Of a DNA stretch of 64,000 nt, positions 13,201 through 28,200 are shown piece after piece. The stretch is from Terebella lapidaria (Eukaryota > Annelida > Polychaeta > Terebellida > Terebellidae): positions 15,523,177 to 15,587,176 of the forward strand of contig OX424566.1 of the NCBI GenBank assembly GCA_949152475.1, given 5' to 3'. The position numbers and the translations under genes were made by a program. How positions within the stretch are numbered: the first letter of the stretch is position 1; each line of letters starts with the position of its first letter. Under the pieces are notes generated by a model. It made no database searches. It saw only the letters and a program-made list of their open reading frames with translations, and had not been told where the DNA came from.

Positions 13201-16200
13201 GTATGCCGACCGACCATGTGATTTATGTGTATTCCACAATTTTCTCCTTAACCACACAAAACACGGCAAATGAACATTGAATTAGGTCGGGAACCTTCAA
13301 CTGTTACCTAGTCAAACAAATTATGACATTTTTTGCGCTCCCAGGCCACGCAGAGTGAAAATTGTGTAATCAGTTAAGGCTACTGTATATTAATTATATT
13401 GGCCATTCAACTCAATGTTAAATTATCTTACTTTGACGGTCCATAACACCTTCCTAAAAAAAAATCCCAGCCTAACCACTATGCTAGTTTTATCCCTCAA
13501 CGTATTGGGCATCACGTGGTAAGCATGAATATATTTGACGACACATGGGATTTTTCGCTATTCTGCCTTGAATGGACCCGGGGTGAAAATACCCAAAATT
13601 ATGGGTACTGATGCCCATGCAAAACCCCTTTGATTCCCCAGCTCCTGAGAAGAACGCCAACAAGATACTGCCTTGAAAACCGGGTCATTATATCCCAGCA
13701 CTGCGTTCTTTCAGGTGAATATACACTCGTCCAGAAGTCTGGCCTAAAAAATATATGAGGCGATGTTTAACAACAGTTTCCCTTTAAATTGCCTAAGTGA
13801 GGTGAACGCTCGCTGATTGGCTGAGGGAATTACTGTACACTGCCCTTAATATATAGGCGTTTCTGAGATATATGAATTATATTTTGTCAGTAGGTAGTCT
13901 TATATGTATGTAATTGTGAAACGAAATATAAACCTGATATCCCGATTCAATTCTCTGTTTCAGCCCATTTAATACATATGCTACATGTGCTGGGATTTGC
14001 CCGTCTGCCAAATTCTTAGAATTGAAATTGTTGAAAACTCATTGAGTTTTCATGCAAAAGCCTTGAAAATTTCAGGATGAGTATAGAATATAAGTGCAAT
14101 TAGCATCAAGACCCAATCGTTGGTATAATTCAATGGCAGTTTCGATTATTTAGTAAAGTAAGATTAAAGAAAACCGTGAATTTATCACACTAAAAACGGA
14201 AAATTATCTATAGAACCCATGGGAAACGTAACAAACCACTAATAATTTATTTGGAAAGTCAAGAATATCAAGGGGTTATTATTTGCATGCAACCTTGTGT
14301 CTCTAGAATGATGTCAGGGTCAGGGGGGCTGCTTATGATAAGCGTGAGCTCGGCATAGGGCCGACCTCAATTCTTGTGATCTGGTCCGGTGGTCAAAATT
14401 TCCTAGTCCCTGACACCTGTAGAAGGGTGAGCTATTGAAATGCATCAGTATCATTAATATTGTGCAAACAAATTGTAATTCAAGTCATAATTTAGCCGCT
14501 GAGGATAGTTAGAACATTTTTGTATGCCGACCGACCATGTGATTTATGTGTATTCCACAATTTTCTCCTTAACCACACAAAACACGGCAAATGAACATTG
14601 AATTAGGTCGGGAACCTTCAACTGTTACCTAGTCAAACAAATTATGACATTTTTTGCGCTCCCAGGCCACGCAGAGTGAAAATTGTGTAATCAGTTAAGG
14701 CTACTGTATATTAATTATATTGGCCATTCAACTCAATGTTAAATTATCTTACTTTGACGGTCCATAACACCTTCCTAAAAAAAAATCCCAGCCTAACCAC
14801 TATGCTAGTTTTATCCCTCAACGTATTGGGCATCACGTGGTAAGCATGAATATATTTGACGACACATGGGATTTTTCGCTATTCTGCCTTGAATGGACCC
14901 GGGGTGAAAATACCCAAAATTATGGGTACTGATGCCCATGCAAAACCCCTTTGATTCCCCAGCTCCTGAGAAGAACGCCAACAAGATACTGCCTTGAAAA
15001 CCGGGTCATTATATCCCAGCACTGCGTTCTTTCAGGTGAATATACACTCGTCCAGAAGTCTGGCCTAAAAAATATATGAGGCGATGTTTAACAACAGTTT
15101 CCCTTTAAATTGCCTAAGTGAGGTGAACGCTCGCTGATTGGCTGAGGGAATTACTGTACACTGCCCTTAATATATAGGCGTTTCTGAGATATATGAATTA
15201 TATTTTGTCAGTAGGTAGTCTTATATGTATGTAATTGTGAAACGAAATATAAACCTGATATCCCGATTCAATTCTCTGTTTCAGCCCATTTAATACATAT
15301 GCTACATGTGCTGGGATTTGCCCGTCTGCCAAATTCTTAGAATTGAAATTGTTGAAAACTCATTGAGTTTTCATGCAAAAGCCTTGAAAATTTCAGGATG
15401 AGTATAGAATATAAGTGCAATTAGCATCAAGACCCAATCGTTGGTATAATTCAATGGCAGTTTCGATTATTTAGTAAAGTAAGATTAAAGAAAACCGTGA
15501 ATTTATCACACTAAAAACGGAAAATTATCTATAGAACCCATGGGAAACGTAACAAACCACTAATAATTTATTTGGAAAGTCAAGAATATCAAGGGGTTAT
15601 TATTTGCATGCAACCTTGTGTCTCTAGAATGATGTCAGGGTCAGGGGGGCTGCTTATGATAAGCGTGAGCTCGGCATAGGGCCGACCTCAATTCTTGTGA
15701 TCTGGTCCGGTGGTCAAAATTTCCTAGTCCCTGACACCTGTAGAAGGGTGAGCTATTGAAATGCATCAGTATCATTAATATTGTGCAAACAAATTGTAAT
15801 TCAAGTCATAATTTAGCCGCTGAGGATAGTTAGAACATTTTTGTATGCCGACCGACCATGTGATTTATGTGTATTCCACAATTTTCTCCTTAACCACACA
15901 AAACACGGCAAATGAACATTGAATTAGGTCGGGAACCTTCAACTGTTACCTAGTCAAACAAATTATGACATTTTTTGCGCTCCCAGGCCACGCAGAGTGA
16001 AAATTGTGTAATCAGTTAAGGCTACTGTATATTAATTATATTGGCCATTCAACTCAATGTTAAATTATCTTACTTTGACGGTCCATAACACCTTCCTAAA
16101 AAAAAATCCCAGCCTAACCACTATGCTAGTTTTATCCCTCAACGTATTGGGCATCACGTGGTAAGCATGAATATATTTGACGACACATGGGATTTTTCGC

Positions 16201-19200
16201 TATTCTGCCTTGAATGGACCCGGGGTGAAAATACCCAAAATTATGGGTACTGATGCCCATGCAAAACCCCTTTGATTCCCCAGCTCCTGAGAAGAACGCC
16301 AACAAGATACTGCCTTGAAAACCGGGTCATTATATCCCAGCACTGCGTTCTTTCAGGTGAATATACACTCGTCCAGAAGTCTGGCCTAAAAAATATATGA
16401 GGCGATGTTTAACAACAGTTTCCCTTTAAATTGCCTAAGTGAGGTGAACGCTCGCTGATTGGCTGAGGGAATTACTGTACACTGCCCTTAATATATAGGC
16501 GTTTCTGAGATATATGAATTATATTTTGTCAGTAGGTAGTCTTATATGTATGTAATTGTGAAACGAAATATAAACCTGATATCCCGATTCAATTCTCTGT
16601 TTCAGCCCATTTAATACATATGCTACATGTGCTGGGATTTGCCCGTCTGCCAAATTCTTAGAATTGAAATTGTTGAAAACTCATTGAGTTTTCATGCAAA
16701 AGCCTTGAAAATTTCAGGATGAGTATAGAATATAAGTGCAATTAGCATCAAGACCCAATCGTTGGTATAATTCAATGGCAGTTTCGATTATTTAGTAAAG
16801 TAAGATTAAAGAAAACCGTGAATTTATCACACTAAAAACGGAAAATTATCTATAGAACCCATGGGAAACGTAACAAACCACTAATAATTTATTTGGAAAG
16901 TCAAGAATATCAAGGGGTTATTATTTGCATGCAACCTTGTGTCTCTAGAATGATGTCAGGGTCAGGGGGGCTGCTTATGATAAGCGTGAGCTCGGCATAG
17001 GGCCGACCTCAATTCTTGTGATCTGGTCCGGTGGTCAAAATTTCCTAGTCCCTGACACCTGTAGAAGGGTGAGCTATTGAAATGCATCAGTATCATTAAT
17101 ATTGTGCAAACAAATTGTAATTCAAGTCATAATTTAGCCGCTGAGGATAGTTAGAACATTTTTGTATGCCGACCGACCATGTGATTTATGTGTATTCCAC
17201 AATTTTCTCCTTAACCACACAAAACACGGCAAATGAACATTGAATTAGGTCGGGAACCTTCAACTGTTACCTAGTCAAACAAATTATGACATTTTTTGCG
17301 CTCCCAGGCCACGCAGAGTGAAAATTGTGTAATCAGTTAAGGCTACTGTATATTAATTATATTGGCCATTCAACTCAATGTTAAATTATCTTACTTTGAC
17401 GGTCCATAACACCTTCCTAAAAAAAAATCCCAGCCTAACCACTATGCTAGTTTTATCCCTCAACGTATTGGGCATCACGTGGTAAGCATGAATATATTTG
17501 ACGACACATGGGATTTTTCGCTATTCTGCCTTGAATGGACCCGGGGTGAAAATACCCAAAATTATGGGTACTGATGCCCATGCAAAACCCCTTTGATTCC
17601 CCAGCTCCTGAGAAGAACGCCAACAAGATACTGCCTTGAAAACCGGGTCATTATATCCCAGCACTGCGTTCTTTCAGGTGAATATACACTCGTCCAGAAG
17701 TCTGGCCTAAAAAATATATGAGGCGATGTTTAACAACAGTTTCCCTTTAAATTGCCTAAGTGAGGTGAACGCTCGCTGATTGGCTGAGGGAATTACTGTA
17801 CACTGCCCTTAATATATAGGCGTTTCTGAGATATATGAATTATATTTTGTCAGTAGGTAGTCTTATATGTATGTAATTGTGAAACGAAATATAAACCTGA
17901 TATCCCGATTCAATTCTCTGTTTCAGCCCATTTAATACATATGCTACATGTGCTGGGATTTGCCCGTCTGCCAAATTCTTAGAATTGAAATTGTTGAAAA
18001 CTCATTGAGTTTTCATGCAAAAGCCTTGAAAATTTCAGGATGAGTATAGAATATAAGTGCAATTAGCATCAAGACCCAATCGTTGGTATAATTCAATGGC
18101 AGTTTCGATTATTTAGTAAAGTAAGATTAAAGAAAACCGTGAATTTATCACACTAAAAACGGAAAATTATCTATAGAACCCATGGGAAACGTAACAAACC
18201 ACTAATAATTTATTTGGAAAGTCAAGAATATCAAGGGGTTATTATTTGCATGCAACCTTGTGTCTCTAGAATGATGTCAGGGTCAGGGGGGCTGCTTATG
18301 ATAAGCGTGAGCTCGGCATAGGGCCGACCTCAATTCTTGTGATCTGGTCCGGTGGTCAAAATTTCCTAGTCCCTGACACCTGTAGAAGGGTGAGCTATTG
18401 AAATGCATCAGTATCATTAATATTGTGCAAACAAATTGTAATTCAAGTCATAATTTAGCCGCTGAGGATAGTTAGAACATTTTTGTATGCCGACCGACCA
18501 TGTGATTTATGTGTATTCCACAATTTTCTCCTTAACCACACAAAACACGGCAAATGAACATTGAATTAGGTCGGGAACCTTCAACTGTTACCTAGTCAAA
18601 CAAATTATGACATTTTTTGCGCTCCCAGGCCACGCAGAGTGAAAATTGTGTAATCAGTTAAGGCTACTGTATATTAATTATATTGGCCATTCAACTCAAT
18701 GTTAAATTATCTTACTTTGACGGTCCATAACACCTTCCTAAAAAAAAATCCCAGCCTAACCACTATGCTAGTTTTATCCCTCAACGTATTGGGCATCACG
18801 TGGTAAGCATGAATATATTTGACGACACATGGGATTTTTCGCTATTCTGCCTTGAATGGACCCGGGGTGAAAATACCCAAAATTATGGGTACTGATGCCC
18901 ATGCAAAACCCCTTTGATTCCCCAGCTCCTGAGAAGAACGCCAACAAGATACTGCCTTGAAAACCGGGTCATTATATCCCAGCACTGCGTTCTTTCAGGT
19001 GAATATACACTCGTCCAGAAGTCTGGCCTAAAAAATATATGAGGCGATGTTTAACAACAGTTTCCCTTTAAATTGCCTAAGTGAGGTGAACGCTCGCTGA
19101 TTGGCTGAGGGAATTACTGTACACTGCCCTTAATATATAGGCGTTTCTGAGATATATGAATTATATTTTGTCAGTAGGTAGTCTTATATGTATGTAATTG

Positions 19201-22200
19201 TGAAACGAAATATAAACCTGATATCCCGATTCAATTCTCTGTTTCAGCCCATTTAATACATATGCTACATGTGCTGGGATTTGCCCGTCTGCCAAATTCT
19301 TAGAATTGAAATTGTTGAAAACTCATTGAGTTTTCATGCAAAAGCCTTGAAAATTTCAGGATGAGTATAGAATATAAGTGCAATTAGCATCAAGACCCAA
19401 TCGTTGGTATAATTCAATGGCAGTTTCGATTATTTAGTAAAGTAAGATTAAAGAAAACCGTGAATTTATCACACTAAAAACGGAAAATTATCTATAGAAC
19501 CCATGGGAAACGTAACAAACCACTAATAATTTATTTGGAAAGTCAAGAATATCAAGGGGTTATTATTTGCATGCAACCTTGTGTCTCTAGAATGATGTCA
19601 GGGTCAGGGGGGCTGCTTATGATAAGCGTGAGCTCGGCATAGGGCCGACCTCAATTCTTGTGATCTGGTCCGGTGGTCAAAATTTCCTAGTCCCTGACAC
19701 CTGTAGAAGGGTGAGCTATTGAAATGCATCAGTATCATTAATATTGTGCAAACAAATTGTAATTCAAGTCATAATTTAGCCGCTGAGGATAGTTAGAACA
19801 TTTTTGTATGCCGACCGACCATGTGATTTATGTGTATTCCACAATTTTCTCCTTAACCACACAAAACACGGCAAATGAACATTGAATTAGGTCGGGAACC
19901 TTCAACTGTTACCTAGTCAAACAAATTATGACATTTTTTGCGCTCCCAGGCCACGCAGAGTGAAAATTGTGTAATCAGTTAAGGCTACTGTATATTAATT
20001 ATATTGGCCATTCAACTCAATGTTAAATTATCTTACTTTGACGGTCCATAACACCTTCCTAAAAAAAAATCCCAGCCTAACCACTATGCTAGTTTTATCC
20101 CTCAACGTATTGGGCATCACGTGGTAAGCATGAATATATTTGACGACACATGGGATTTTTCGCTATTCTGCCTTGAATGGACCCGGGGTGAAAATACCCA
20201 AAATTATGGGTACTGATGCCCATGCAAAACCCCTTTGATTCCCCAGCTCCTGAGAAGAACGCCAACAAGATACTGCCTTGAAAACCGGGTCATTATATCC
20301 CAGCACTGCGTTCTTTCAGGTGAATATACACTCGTCCAGAAGTCTGGCCTAAAAAATATATGAGGCGATGTTTAACAACAGTTTCCCTTTAAATTGCCTA
20401 AGTGAGGTGAACGCTCGCTGATTGGCTGAGGGAATTACTGTACACTGCCCTTAATATATAGGCGTTTCTGAGATATATGAATTATATTTTGTCAGTAGGT
20501 AGTCTTATATGTATGTAATTGTGAAACGAAATATAAACCTGATATCCCGATTCAATTCTCTGTTTCAGCCCATTTAATACATATGCTACATGTGCTGGGA
20601 TTTGCCCGTCTGCCAAATTCTTAGAATTGAAATTGTTGAAAACTCATTGAGTTTTCATGCAAAAGCCTTGAAAATTTCAGGATGAGTATAGAATATAAGT
20701 GCAATTAGCATCAAGACCCAATCGTTGGTATAATTCAATGGCAGTTTCGATTATTTAGTAAAGTAAGATTAAAGAAAACCGTGAATTTATCACACTAAAA
20801 ACGGAAAATTATCTATAGAACCCATGTGAAACGTAACAAACCACTAATAATTTATTTGGAAAGTCAAGAATATCAAGGGGTTATTATTTGCATGCAACCT
20901 TGTGTCTCTAGAATGATGTCAGGGTCAGGGGGGCTGCTTATGATAAGCGTGAGCTCGGCATAGGGCCGACCTCAATTCTTGTGATCTGGTCCGGTGGTCA
21001 AAATTTCCTAGTCCCTGACACCTGTAGAAGGGTGAGCTATTGAAATGCATCAGTATCATTAATATTGTGCAAACAAATTGTAATTCAAGTCATAATTTAG
21101 CCGCTGAGGATAGTTAGAACATTTTTGTATGCCGACCGACCATGTGATTTATGTGTATTCCACAATTTTCTCCTTAACCACACAAAACACGGCAAATGAA
21201 CATTGAATTAGGTCGGGAACCTTCAACTGTTACCTAGTCAAACAAATTATGACATTTTTTGCGCTCCCAGGCCACGCAGAGTGAAAATTGTGTAATCAGT
21301 TAAGGCTACTGTATATTAATTATATTGGCCATTCAACTCAATGTTAAATTATCTTACTTTGACGGTCCATAACACCTTCCTAAAAAAAAATCCCAGCCTA
21401 ACCACTATGCTAGTTTTATCCCTCAACGTATTGGGCATCACGTGGTAAGCATGAATATATTTGACGACACATGGGATTTTTCGCTATTCTGCCTTGAATG
21501 GACCCGGGGTGAAAATACCCAAAATTATGGGTACTGATGCCCATGCAAAACCCCTTTGATTCCCCAGCTCCTGAGAAGAACGCCAACAAGATACTGCCTT
21601 GAAAACCGGGTCATTATATCCCAGCACTGCGTTCTTTCAGGTGAATATACACTCGTCCAGAAGTCTGGCCTAAAAAATATATGAGGCGATGTTTAACAAC
21701 AGTTTCCCTTTAAATTGCCTAAGTGAGGTGAACGCTCGCTGATTGGCTGAGGGAATTACTGTACACTGCCCTTAATATATAGGCGTTTCTGAGATATATG
21801 AATTATATTTTGTCAGTAGGTAGTCTTATATGTATGTAATTGTGAAACGAAATATAAACCTGATATCCCGATTCAATTCTCTGTTTCAGCCCATTTAATA
21901 CATATGCTACATGTGCTGGGATTTGCCCGTCTGCCAAATTCTTAGAATTGAAATTGTTGAAAACTCATTGAGTTTTCATGCAAAAGCCTTGAAAATTTCA
22001 GGATGAGTATAGAATATAAGTGCAATTAGCATCAAGACCCAATCGTTGGTATAATTCAATGGCAGTTTCGATTATTTAGTAAAGTAAGATTAAAGAAAAC
22101 CGTGAATTTATCACACTAAAAACGGAAAATTATCTATAGAACCCATGGGAAACGTAACAAACCACTAATAATTTATTTGGAAAGTCAAGAATATCAAGGG

Positions 22201-25200
22201 GTTATTATTTGCATGCAACCTTGTGTCTCTAGAATGATGTCAGGGTCAGGGGGGCTGCTTATGATAAGCGTGAGCTCGGCATAGGGCCGACCTCAATTCT
22301 TGTGATCTGGTCCGGTGGTCAAAATTTCCTAGTCCCTGACACCTGTAGAAGGGTGAGCTATTGAAATGCATCAGTATCATTAATATTGTGCAAACAAATT
22401 GTAATTCAAGTCATAATTTAGCCGCTGAGGATAGTTAGAACATTTTTGTATGCCGACCGACCATGTGATTTATGTGTATTCCACAATTTTCTCCTTAACC
22501 ACACAAAACACGGCAAATGAACATTGAATTAGGTCGGGAACCTTCAACTGTTACCTAGTCAAACAAATTATGACATTTTTTGCGCTCCCAGGCCACGCAG
22601 AGTGAAAATTGTGTAATCAGTTAAGGCTACTGTATATTAATTATATTGGCCATTCAACTCAATGTTAAATTATCTTACTTTGACGGTCCATAACACCTTC
22701 CTAAAAAAAAAATCCCAACCTAACCACTATGCTAGTTTTATCCCTCAACGTATTGGGCATCACGTGGTAAGCATGAATATATTTGACGACACATGGGATT
22801 TTTCGCTATTCTGCCTTGAATGGACCCGGGGTGAAAATACCCAAAATTATGGGTACTGATGCCCATGCAAAACCCCTTTGATTCCCCAGCTCCTGAGAAG
22901 AACGCCAACAAGATACTGCCTTGAAAACCGGGTCATTATATCCCAGCACTGCGTTCTTTCAGGTGAATATACACTCGTCCAGAAGTCTGGCCTAAAAAAT
23001 ATATGAGGCGATGTTTAACAACAGTTTCCCTTTAAATTGCCTAAGTGAGGTGAACGCTCGCTGATTGGCTGAGGGAATTACTGTACACTGCCCTTAATAT
23101 ATAGGCGTTTCTGAGATATATGAATTATATTTTGTCAGTAGGTAGTCTTATATGTATGTAATTGTGAAACGAAATATAAACCTGATATCCCGATTCAATT
23201 CTCTGTTTCAGCCCATTTAATACATATGCTACATGTGCTGGGATTTGCCCGTCTGCCAAATTCTTAGAATTGAAATTGTTGAAAACTCATTGAGTTTTCA
23301 TGCAAAAGCCTTGAAAATTTCAGGATGAGTATAGAATATAAGTGCAATTAGCATCAAGACCCAATCGTTGGTATAATTCAATGGCAGTTTCGATTATTTA
23401 GTAAAGTAAGATTAAAGAAAACCGTGAATTTATCACACTAAAAACGGAAAATTATCTATAGAACCCATGGGAAACGTAACAAACCACTAATAATTTATTT
23501 GGAAAGTCAAGAATATCAAGGGGTTATTATTTGCATGCAACCTTGTGTCTCTAGAATGATGTCAGGGTCAGGGGGGCTGCTTATGATAAGCGTGAGCTCG
23601 GCATAGGGCCGACCTCAATTCTTGTGATCTGGTCCGGTGGTCAAAATTTCCTAGTCCCTGACACCTGTAGAAGGGTGAGCTATTGAAATGCATCAGTATC
23701 ATTAATATTGTGCAAACAAATTGTAATTCAAGTCATAATTTAGCCGCTGAGGATAGTTAGAACATTTTTGTATGCCGACCGACCATGTGATTTATGTGTA
23801 TTCCACAATTTTCTCCTTAACCACACAAAACACGGCAAATGAACATTGAATTAGGTCGGGAACCTTCAACTGTTACCTAGTCAAACAAATTATGACATTT
23901 TTTGCGCTCCCAGGCCACGCAGAGTGAAAATTGTGTAATCAGTTAAGGCTACTGTATATTAATTATATTGGCCATTCAACTCAATGTTAAATTATCTTAC
24001 TTTGACGGTCCATAACACCTTCCTAAAAAAAAATCCCAGCCTAACCACTATGCTAGTTTTATCCCTCAACGTATTGGGCATCACGTGGTAAGCATGAATA
24101 TATTTGACGACACATGGGATTTTTCGCTATTCTGCCTTGAATGGACCCGGGGTGAAAATACCCAAAATTATGGGTACTGATGCCCATGCAAAACCCCTTT
24201 GATTCCCCAGCTCCTGAGAAGAACGCCAACAAGATACTGCCTTGAAAACCGGGTCATTATATCCCAGCACTGCGTTCTTTCAGGTGAATATACACTCGTC
24301 CAGAAGTCTGGCCTAAAAAATATATGAGGCGATGTTTAACAACAGTTTCCCTTTAAATTGCCTAAGTGAGGTGAACGCTCGCTGATTGGCTGAGGGAATT
24401 ACTGTACACTGCCCTTAATATATAGGCGTTTCTGAGATATATGAATTATATTTTGTCAGTAGGTAGTCTTATATGTATGTAATTGTGAAACGAAATATAA
24501 ACCTGATATCCCGATTCAATTCTCTGTTTCAGCCCATTTAATACATATGCTACATGTGCTGGGATTTGCCCGTCTGCCAAATTCTTAGAATTGAAATTGT
24601 TGAAAACTCATTGAGTTTTCATGCAAAAGCCTTGAAAATTTCAGGATGAGTATAGAATATAAGTGCAATTAGCATCAAGACCCAATCGTTGGTATAATTC
24701 AATGGCAGTTTCGATTATTTAGTAAAGTAAGATTAAAGAAAACCGTGAATTTATCACACTAAAAACGGAAAATTATCTATAGAACCCATGTGAAACGTAA
24801 CAAACCACTAATAATTTATTTGGAAAGTCAAGAATATCAAGGGGTTATTATTTGCATGCAACCTTGTGTCTCTAGAATGATGTCAGGGTCAGGGGGGCTG
24901 CTTATGATAAGCGTGAGCTCGGCATAGGGCCGACCTCAATTCTTGTGATCTGGTCCGGTGGTCAAAATTTCCTAGTCCCTGACACCTGTAGAAGGGTGAG
25001 CTATTGAAATGCATCAGTATCATTAATATTGTGCAAACAAATTGTAATTCAAGTCATAATTTAGCCGCTGAGGATAGTTAGAACATTTTTGTATGCCGAC
25101 CGACCATGTGATTTATGTGTATTCCACAATTTTCTCCTTAACCACACAAAACACGGCAAATGAACATTGAATTAGGTCGGGAACCTTCAACTGTTACCTA

Positions 25201-28200
25201 GTCAAACAAATTATGACATTTTTTGCGCTCCCAGGCCACGCAGAGTGAAAATTGTGTAATCAGTTAAGGCTACTGTATATTAATTATATTGGCCATTCAA
25301 CTCAATGTTAAATTATCTTACTTTGACGGTCCATAACACCTTCCTAAAAAAAAATCCCAGCCTAACCACTATGCTAGTTTTATCCCTCAACGTATTGGGC
25401 ATCACGTGGTAAGCATGAATATATTTGACGACACATGGGATTTTTCGCTATTCTGCCTTGAATGGACCCGGGGTGAAAATACCCAAAATTATGGGTACTG
25501 ATGCCCATGCAAAACCCCTTTGATTCCCCAGCTCCTGAGAAGAACGCCAACAAGATACTGCCTTGAAAACCGGGTCATTATATCCCAGCACTGCGTTCTT
25601 TCAGGTGAATATACACTCGTCCAGAAGTCTGGCCTAAAAAATATATGAGGCGATGTTTAACAACAGTTTCCCTTTAAATTGCCTAAGTGAGGTGAACGCT
25701 CGCTGATTGGCTGAGGGAATTACTGTACACTGCCCTTAATATATAGGCGTTTCTGAGATATATGAATTATATTTTGTCAGTAGGTAGTCTTATATGTATG
25801 TAATTGTGAAACGAAATATAAACCTGATATCCCGATTCAATTCTCTGTTTCAGCCCATTTAATACATATGCTACATGTGCTGGGATTTGCCCGTCTGCCA
25901 AATTCTTAGAATTGAAATTGTTGAAAACTCATTGAGTTTTCATGCAAAAGCCTTGAAAATTTCAGGATGAGTATAGAATATAAGTGCAATTAGCATCAAG
26001 ACCCAATCGTTGGTATAATTCAATGGCAGTTTCGATTATTTAGTAAAGTAAGATTAAAGAAAACCGTGAATTTATCACACTAAAAACGGAAAATTATCTA
26101 TAGAACCCATGTGAAACGTAACAAACCACTAATAATTTATTTGGAAAGTCAAGAATATCAAGGGGTTATTATTTGCATGCAACCTTGTGTCTCTAGAATG
26201 ATGTCAGGGTCAGGGGGGCTGCTTATGATAAGCGTGAGCTCGGCATAGGGCCGACCTCAATTCTTGTGATCTGGTCCGGTGGTCAAAATTTCCTAGTCCC
26301 TGACACCTGTAGAAGGGTGAGCTATTGAAATGCATCAGTATCATTAATATTGTGCAAACAAATTGTAATTCAAGTCATAATTTAGCCGCTGAGGATAGTT
26401 AGAACATTTTTGTATGCCGACCGACCATGTGATTTATGTGTATTCCACAATTTTCTCCTTAACCACACAAAACACGGCAAATGAACATTGAATTAGGTCG
26501 GGAACCTTCAACTGTTACCTAGTCAAACAAATTATGACATTTTTTGCGCTCCCAGGCCACGCAGAGTGAAAATTGTGTAATCAGTTAAGGCTACTGTATA
26601 TTAATTATATTGGCCATTCAACTCAATGTTAAATTATCTTACTTTGACGGTCCATAACACCTTCCTAAAAAAAAATCCCAGCCTAACCACTATGCTAGTT
26701 TTATCCCTCAACGTATTGGGCATCACGTGGTAAGCATGAATATATTTGACGACACATGGGATTTTTCGCTATTCTGCCTTGAATGGACCCGGGGTGAAAA
26801 TACCCAAAATTATGGGTACTGATGCCCATGCAAAACCCCTTTGATTCCCCAGCTCCTGAGAAGAACGCCAACAAGATACTGCCTTGAAAACCGGGTCATT
26901 ATATCCCAGCACTGCGTTCTTTCAGGTGAATATACACTCGTCCAGAAGTCTGGCCTAAAAAATATATGAGGCGATGTTTAACAACAGTTTCCCTTTAAAT
27001 TGCCTAAGTGAGGTGAACGCTCGCTGATTGGCTGAGGGAATTACTGTACACTGCCCTTAATATATAGGCGTTTCTGAGATATATGAATTATATTTTGTCA
27101 GTAGGTAGTCTTATATGTATGTAATTGTGAAACGAAATATAAACCTGATATCCCGATTCAATTCTCTGTTTCAGCCCATTTAATACATATGCTACATGTG
27201 CTGGGATTTGCCCGTCTGCCAAATTCTTAGAATTGAAATTGTTGAAAACTCATTGAGTTTTCATGCAAAAGCCTTGAAAATTTCAGGATGAGTATAGAAT
27301 ATAAGTGCAATTAGCATCAAGACCCAATCGTTGGTATAATTCAATGGCAGTTTCGATTATTTAGTAAAGTAAGATTAAAGAAAACCGTGAATTTATCACA
27401 CTAAAAACGGAAAATTATCTATAGAACCCATGGGAAACGTAACAAACCACTAATAATTTATTTGGAAAGTCAAGAATATCAAGGGGTTATTATTTGCATG
27501 CAACCTTGTGTCTCTAGAATGATGTCAGGGTCAGGGGGGCTGCTTATGATAAGCGTGAGCTCGGCATAGGGCCGACCTCAATTCTTGTGATCTGGTCCGG
27601 TGGTCAAAATTTCCTAGTCCCTGACACCTGTAGAAGGGTGAGCTATTGAAATGCATCAGTATCATTAATATTGTGCAAACAAATTGTAATTCAAGTCATA
27701 ATTTAGCCGCTGAGGATAGTTAGAACATTTTTGTATGCCGACCGACCATGTGATTTATGTGTATTCCACAATTTTCTCCTTAACCACACAAAACACGGCA
27801 AATGAACATTGAATTAGGTCGGGAACCTTCAACTGTTACCTAGTCAAACAAATTATGACATTTTTTGCGCTCCCAGGCCACGCAGAGTGAAAATTGTGTA
27901 ATCAGTTAAGGCTACTGTATATTAATTATATTGGCCATTCAACTCAATGTTAAATTATCTTACTTTGACGGTCCATAACACCTTCCTAAAAAAAAATCCC
28001 AGCCTAACCACTATGCTAGTTTTATCCCTCAACGTATTGGGCATCACGTGGTAAGCATGAATATATTTGACGACACATGGGATTTTTCGCTATTCTGCCT
28101 TGAATGGACCCGGGGTGAAAATACCCAAAATTATGGGTACTGATGCCCATGCAAAACCCCTTTGATTCCCCAGCTCCTGAGAAGAACGCCAACAAGATAC

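Noticed and set aside
22662-22859. 65-codon open frame in satellite copy 18
   Set aside because: It exists only because this copy has one extra A in the A-run, which shifts frame. The other 23 copies lack it.
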